Assembly (NCBI RefSeq): GCF_000499385.1 | Contig: NW_013654462.1 | Span: 1 to 21,512, forward strand | Length of the DNA stretch: 21,512 bases | Reading direction: 5' to 3' | Source: Eimeria necatrix | Taxonomy: Eukaryota; Apicomplexa; Conoidasida; Eucoccidiorida; Eimeriidae | In this document: positions 17,288-21,512 of the stretch, piece by piece | Numbering within the stretch: position 1 is the first letter of the stretch | How the letters are laid out: the number at the start of each line of letters is the position of its first letter | Program-made: the position numbers and the translations under genes | The notes under the pieces: generated by a model | Database searches by the model: none | What the model was told of the DNA's origin: nothing | What the model saw: the letters and a program-made list of their open reading frames with translations, nothing else

Positions 17288-17996
17288 AAGGCCTGGCTTG
17301 TATGAAAGGCACATCACTGCTGGGCTACGAGATGCACACAGCAGCAGCATACGAACTAGCTACAGCTAGCCATAGCTAGCCATAGCTAGCTACAGCTAGC
17401 CATAGCTAGCCACAGCTAGCTACAGCCACCTACAGTTAGCCATGGCTAGCTACAGCTAGCTACAGCTGGCTACAACTAGCCACAGCTTCTTTTAGGAGCT
17501 TCTTAGTGTGAGAGTCACGAGCTGGGACAAAGCCTGGAGGGAACAGCCCATTTAAGACATTAGTGGGGATTGCATGCGCATGCATGCAAGCCCCATGAGC
17601 ATGCATGCGCATGCATGCGCATGCATGCAAGCCCCATGAGCATGCATGCGCATGCATGCGCATGCATGCAAGCCCCATGCGCATGCATGCGCATGCACAC
17701 TGCAGCAGCAAGCAGCTGGTGGGTAAACCTGACTTTGAGGGCCTGCCAGCAGCGCCGTGGGAACTCCAGACCCTAAACCCTAAACCCTACTTTGCAGCTT
17801 TGCTGCGCTGTAAACCCTAAACCCTAGCTTGCAGCTTCGCTGCTGCAGCACCAGCTGGCGCCTGCAGCAGCAGCAGCAGCACGGGGCAAGCAGTTACTAG
17901 GGTTTAGGGTTTAGGGTTTAGGGTTTAGGGTTTAGGGAAGGACCATACCAGTGGCAGCGGGCCCCACAGACAGCTTCGAGCGCCAGCTGTCTGCTG
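17214..17996 (-). CDS. Unrecognised gene, C-terminal part, made of mini-exons
   Basis: Five - strand islands join in consistent phase: about 17996-17949 (QLALEAVCGARCH), donor CTG|GTATGG; 17861-17823 (RQLVLQQRSCKL), donor GG|GTTTAG; 17763-17729 (SHGAAGRPSKS), donor CAG|GTTTAC; 17533-17484 (FVPARDSHTKKLLKEA), donor GCT|GTGGCT; 17324-17214 (PSSDVPFIQARPS, poly-Ala, KAAAASSSPSK, then TAA). Split codons give Trp, Gly and Gly at the first three joins. Acceptors are CTGCAG, CTGGAG, CTCCAG and TCGTAG. The product is basic with no membrane segment in this part; I do not recognise the family. The N-terminal part lies further right and was not found with confidence. The first exon's acceptor could be at any of three CAGs. 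Confidence 0.52.
17325..17483 (-). repeat. TAGC repeats in an intron of the - strand gene
   Basis: GCTAGCCATAGCTAGCTACA units at about 17354-17480. They directly follow the donor GCT|GTGGCT read on the - strand, as TAGC arrays follow the donors of M16 introns 9 and 10. Confidence 0.7.
17571..17697. repeat. GCATGC array with 41-bp higher-order unit
   Basis: ATGCATGCGC repeats organised in a 41-bp unit whose marker CAAGCCCCATG starts at 17587, 17628 and 17669. It lies in the intron 17534-17728 of the - strand gene. Cys/Met/His/Ala frames here (MHAHAC) are repeat artefacts. Confidence 0.88.
17773..17935. repeat. Short telomere-like arrays in mini-introns
   Basis: CCCTAAA copies at 17773-17788 and 17812-17825, and TTTAGGG copies at 17898-17937. 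On the - strand these form most of the two introns of 59 and 87 nt between the mini-exons of the third gene. Confidence 0.8.
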
Positions 17997-18019
17997 CTGC
18001 AGTCTGCATGCGCATGCAT

Positions 18020-18415
18020 GCAAACTGCAGCAGCAGCCAGCACTTATTTTGGGGCTTTTTTCTCTCTTCATGAATCTTTTCTCAACTTCTATTTTTCCAG
18101 TCCTTCTTATTTTCTGCTCTTCTTCTTTTTAATTTCATCTCCTTGTCTCTTTTCCGCGGCCTCCGCCGCCTCCCTGGGGCCCCCACTTAGGGGCCCCCCA
18201 GGGGGCCCCCTGTTGGGGCCCCCCTTGGGGGCCCCCCTCAGGTGCCCCCCCTGGGGGCCCCCCTTAGGGGCCCCCCTTAGGGGCCCCTCTTGGGGCCCCC
18301 CTTTAGGGGCGCCCCCTTGGGGGCCCCCTCCTGGGGCCCCTCTTTAGGGGCCCCCACAAAGGGGCCCTTATATAAGGGCCCCACGTAGTCCAGAGTTGGC
18401 TGTCTGCACTTATTT
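18020..18415. other. Purine/pyrimidine-rich stretch and GGGGCCCC block
   Basis: 18050-18165 is T/C-rich on the + strand, with an acceptor-like TATTTTTCCAG. On the - strand it reads as a Lys/Arg/Glu-rich frame that could be an upstream exon of the third gene, but no phase-compatible join was found. 18172-18378 is a GGGGCCCC palindromic block. No gene is called. Confidence 0.5.
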
Positions 18416-18815
18416 AGGGTGTCTTTATTTATATTTATATTTATATTTATATTTATATTTATATTTATATTTATATTTATATTTATATTTATATTTGCAT
18501 TTCTATTTTAATTTCTTTTCGTGTCCACTTGACCATTGGTCTGTCCATTCCTTTAACAAGGGCCCTGGGTGATATATATTTAATTGCATGCAACTAATTG
18601 ATTAATTAATTGTTACTTTAATTACTTAGCTAACTAATAAGCTGGCATTTTAATAACTTAGTTAATTAGTTGGTTGCTATTTCGATTAATTAATTAATTA
18701 ATTAATTAATAATTAATTAACTGATTAATTAATTAAGTAATTTGTTTATTTACTTATTTATTAACTTTTTAATTAATTAATTAATTAATTAATTAATTAA
18801 TTGATCAACTACTTG
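18416..18815. repeat. TTTATA hexamer array and ATTA repeats
   Basis: About eleven copies of TTTATA at 18428-18495, then AATTAATT tandem repeats (about 18595-18800). AT-rich and without coding signal. Confidence 0.85.
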
Positions 18816-20007
18816 CATGCAAAGCCAAGCCCGCGGGCCGCCGCTTCCAGATAGCGCCTGACCTCCCTAGGGCCACACATATGGATTAAAATAAATTAAA
18901 TAAATATAAATAAATATAAATAAATATAAATAAATAAACAAGTTAATAAATAAATATAAATGTAGAAATAAAAAATAAACATAAATGTAAATATAAATAT
19001 AAATTTACAAACACGAACTTGTGAAAAGTACAATTAATTTTTCTGCGCAGCTTTGCATGCAAAAGGCCCAAAGACACTCCAGCTGCATCTTCTCTCCCCA
19101 CATTATGCATGCATGCAAATGCATGCAAATGCATGCATGCAAATGCATGCATGCATGCAAATGCATGCATGCATGCAAATGCATGCATGCATGCAAGTAT
19201 TTGCAAGGGCTGATTATATTTTAAATAATAAATAATGAGTCGAATAACTTTAGAGGACAGACTTCCAAGAAAGAAGTGTTGGATCATAAAACCAATTTTC
19301 GTCTTTTTTGAAATAACTATTTTTATTAATATTAAATATAAATTATTTAAATCTTTTAATATTTTCATAAATATTATTTTATAAGAAGATATTTATTTCG
19401 TTGTGCTCCGCATGCAGTGCTTTGAATAGCCTTTATAAACCATATTTGCATTTGTTATAATCCAACTTTTAAATTTTTTGTTTTTAGTTAATTTGTTTTT
19501 CCAAAATTTCTTTTTAAAATAACTATATTTTAATTTCTAATAAACACAAAGTTGAACTCAAAAGTTACATTTAATAAATATTTAAAATGGTTAAATTGAC
19601 ATTTTGACTTTTATCTTTTTATGAAATTCACATTTTTACTTTAAAAATATATATTTATTCATTTAAATTTAAATCTCTGGATTTTGGTGAAGTTTTAAAC
19701 TTTATTATTTCTAGTTTGCTGCTGCACATTCTTTAAAGATATCCGCTTATGAGCTAATCTATTAAATATAAATGTAATTTAATTTTAAATAAAATACTTT
19801 TAAAAGCATTTAATGTTTGCTGCTTTCTGCATGCATGCATTTGCATGCATGCAGAAAGCTGTGAGGCTGGGGGCCGTGGAGATCTGATTTCTGCAGCTTC
19901 GGGGCTCAATAGAGCAGCAGCAGCAGCAAAATATTAAATTAAAATCAAAATATTCACCAATTGAGCAGCAGCTGCAGCAGTGCTGCAGCAAACCCCCAGA
20001 CACCACT

Positions 20008-20043
<36 letters not shown>

Positions 20044-20059
20044 CCAGCAGCAGCAGCAC
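18816..20059. other. AT-rich non-coding stretch with GCATGC arrays
   Basis: 18880-19020 has AAATATAAAT repeats. 19105-19196 is an ATGCATGCAA array whose GCATGC runs lengthen from left to right. 19200-19800 is plain AT-rich DNA and the least repetitive part of the window. 19828-19855 is a GCATGC inverted repeat (CTGCATGCATGCATTTGCATGCATGCAG). 19910-20059 has CAG tracts. I see no supported exon. It could be a large intron between 20060 and the third gene, or intergenic. Confidence 0.55.
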
Positions 20060-20150
20060 CAGCGGTCTGGGGTCTCAGTGTCGGCAAGCCCAGCCCAGTC
20101 CACTGCGGGCTGCCGGCCTGCTGCTGCTCCCTGGGGAGTAAATGTTGCAT
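20060..20150 (-). CDS. Possible first coding exon, - strand
   Basis: ATG at 20150 in an AAAATG context typical of coccidian starts, reading MQHLLPREQQQAGSPQWTGL and on to PQTA, then a donor GCTG|GTGCTG followed by a CTG tract. 30 codons plus one base. It could be the 5' exon of the third gene across a 2-kb AT-rich intron, or a separate gene. No homology is recognised. Confidence 0.28.
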
Positions 20151-20432
20151 TTTAAAAAAGAAATAAATAAATAATTAATAATAAATAAAGCATTAAACGA
20201 AAGTGTGGGCCCTAACGCCAGCCAGTCGGGCTGCGAGGCTGAGACCGCTGCTGCAGCGCGCAGCACCGCGATGCAGCAGCAGCACAACCCACAAGGCAGC
20301 AAAGACTAATATTTTGCGCAGCAAACATTACTAGAAAGTTTTTAAATAATAAAACATCTTTTGCAGCAAAATTGGCCAGGGCTTTCTGGCTGAACAGCCA
20401 GCAGCAGGGGCTCGGTGTGTCAGCGGCGCAGC
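20151..20432. other. Unassigned, AT-rich to mixed composition
   Basis: AT-rich at 20150-20200 and 20305-20375. GC-richer islands at 20205-20290 and 20370-20430 show short open frames on both strands without clear splice signals. Nothing is supported. Confidence 0.4.
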
Positions 20433-20516
20433 ATGCGCAGACACATGCACATCGAGGACCACCGGAGGCTCCGCAGCGGAGAAAAGAAAGAAAGCTTCGT
20501 TTCTTTGCTTTTATAA
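20433..20516 (+). CDS. Very short candidate coding island
   Basis: ATG followed by MRRHMHIEDHRRLRSGEKKE and SFVSLLL to TAA, 27 codons. It has charged, non-repetitive, protein-like composition. It could be the 3' part of an exon, the start of the right-hand + strand gene with a donor at TTC|GTTTCT (20497/20498), or chance. Confidence 0.2.
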   Translation: MRRHMHIEDHRRLRSGEKKESFVSLLL

Positions 20517-21177
20517 AGTTTATTTTCGCTTTTTAAAAGAACTATTTGGGATTTTCGCGCGCATTTGGGTCTTGAACTGCTTCGCAGGCTCGCCGCCTGC
20601 GCAGACACCGCAGCCCGGCTGGCTGCTCGCTGCGGCCCGCGCCTTTCTCGCCCTCCTCTTCATCTTTTTCTTTTCTTTGAACTTCAAAAAGAAAATAAAA
20701 CTCCTTTTTGCGTCTCCTGGCCTCCAGTTGCTTTCGGGGGCCCCAGGGGTCTGCGCACAGGGGCCCCCGGGGGCCCTCCGACCCGCTCCGGGGCCCCCCG
20801 AGGCCCCGCGCCTGCCCACAGGGGCCCCCGGGGCCCCCCTCCCTGCTTTTCGGGGGCCCCCGGGGCCCCAGCGGAGGCCCCTGCAGGCAGCAGCGGCTGC
20901 TGGCGGCAGTGGGGGCCCCCCCGCGTTCCAGAGCTGCTAGGGGGCCCCCAGCCTCTGCAGGGGCCCCCTGGGGCCCTCTCGAGCCGGGGCCCCCGGGGCA
21001 GCAGGGTACAGGGGGCCCCCGCGGGATCCTGGGGGCCCCGCAGCAGCAGCGGGGGCGCGGGGGCCCCCATGGGCCCCTTGGGAGGCCCCAGCAGCTGAGG
21101 GGCCCCTGCGGGGCTGCAGGCGCGGGGGGGCCCCCGAAGACCCTGGGGGCCCCCGGGGGGCCCCTGAAAGCCAGCGA
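20517..21177. other. Mixed coding-like DNA and GGGGCCCC block
   Basis: 20540-20660 has a coding-like + frame (GLELLRRLAACADTAARLA) and a competing - frame ending in a basic tail (SSFKKRK, stop). Neither has a convincing splice context. 20735-21177 is a GGGGCCCC block open in several frames on both strands. The frame used at 21178 onward is open back to a TAG at 20938-20940. Confidence 0.4.
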
Positions 21178-21430
21178 ATGTCCCTTGTGGGGCGGGGGGG
21201 GCCCCCCTCGCTGCTGGGGGCCCTCCAGGAAGCCACTGGGGACAAGAAAAGAGCAGCAGCAACTCCTGGAGTTGCTGCTGCAGCAGCAGCAACTCCTGGA
21301 GTTGCTGCCAGACTTCAAACTGCTGCTGCAGTTCTCGAGCAGCAAAGCGCCAGGGCCTCCCTCGCGCTGCTGCGCGCAGTCGAGACTCTCGACGCCGAGA
21401 TCCGCCCCGCCCGCTCCCAGATCGTCCCGG
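21178..21430 (+). CDS. Partial exon of unknown gene at right edge
   Basis: Open + frame with protein-like composition: SLLGALQEATGDKKRAAATP, a repeated ATPGVAA, then LQTAAAVLEQQSARASLALL and RAVETLDAEIRPARSQIVPG, consistent with amphipathic or coiled-coil helices. It may extend upstream to 20941. It probably ends at G|GTCTGC (21430/21431), where a CTG tract begins as in other introns here. Alternatively the tract is read as poly-Leu. The family is not recognised. Confidence 0.42.
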
Positions 21431-21431
21431 G

Positions 21432-21512
<81 letters not shown>
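21432..21512. repeat. Uninterrupted CTG tract reaching the window edge
   Basis: About 27 perfect CTG copies up to the last base, one of the longest pure triplet tracts in the window. Assembly breaks are common in such tracts, so the window edge may coincide with a difficult region. Confidence 0.9.

Noticed and set aside
17571..17697. CRISPR-like repeat array
   Set aside because: The 41-bp units have no unique spacers, the genome is eukaryotic, and the array is simple GCATGC satellite.
17570..17820. His/Cys/Met-rich + strand frames (MHAHAC repeats)
   Set aside because: They are translations of the GCATGC array.
20542..21345. A 267-residue Gly/Pro-rich - strand protein
   Set aside because: It is mostly the reverse reading of a GGGGCCCC palindrome; the + strand reads more like protein outside the repeat.
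1..21512. tRNA, rRNA or other structured RNA genes and mobile elements with recognisable proteins
   Set aside because: I saw no tRNA-like cloverleaf, no rRNA sequence, and no transposase or reverse transcriptase motif.

Overview
The window looks like repeat-rich chromosomal DNA of a coccidian apicomplexan, most likely an Eimeria species. The signs are very many CAG/CTG triplet tracts (readable as poly-Ala, poly-Gln, poly-Leu or poly-Ser), interstitial TTTAGGG/CCCTAAA telomere-type arrays, GGGGCC-rich palindromic blocks, and genes with many introns that are filled with these repeats. The species cannot be fixed by reading alone. Most long open frames here are triplet-repeat artefacts. The real genes appear only when short conserved islands are joined across repeat-filled introns.

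Two genes are well supported. (1) A + strand gene, 7965-16785, rebuilt as 12 exons, encodes a secreted M16-family (insulysin/insulinase-type) zinc metallopeptidase of about 1411 residues. It has a signal peptide, the inverted HxxEH zinc motif with its distal Glu, and an intact C-terminal half. (2) A - strand gene, read from 6882 down to at least 2827, encodes a ZIP-family (SLC39-type) metal transporter. Its exons carry TM1 to TM6, with a His/Cys-rich loop between TM3 and TM4; its 3' end is unresolved. The two genes diverge from a roughly 1.1 kb spacer (6883-7964).

A third, unrecognised gene is read on the - strand downstream of the peptidase (about 17996 down to the stop at 17214). It is made of very short exons in compatible phase, so it converges on the peptidase gene. 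Weaker pieces are a + strand partial gene at the left edge (exons near 488-548 and 717-956), a possible - strand first exon at 20150-20060, and a + strand partial exon at the right edge (about 21178-21430).

Layout: 1-225 is a 20-bp telomere-like tandem repeat. 226-956 holds the left partial gene. 957-1830 holds GGGGCC, CTG and TAGC repeats. 1831-6882 is the ZIP gene, including A-rich introns. 6883-7964 is the divergent spacer. 7965-16785 is the M16 gene. 16786-17213 is degenerate triplet repeat. 17214-about 18000 is the third gene. 18000-20060 is GC palindromes, then AT-rich DNA with GCATGC and TTTATA arrays. 20150-21512 holds weak coding signals, a GGGGCC block and a terminal CTG tract.

The most interesting point is how repeats and gene structure interlock. 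Repeats supply splice donors and acceptors. Complementary repeats sit at opposite ends of single introns. Several CTG introns are stop-free and a multiple of three long, so retaining them would insert poly-Ala or poly-Gln into the protein.
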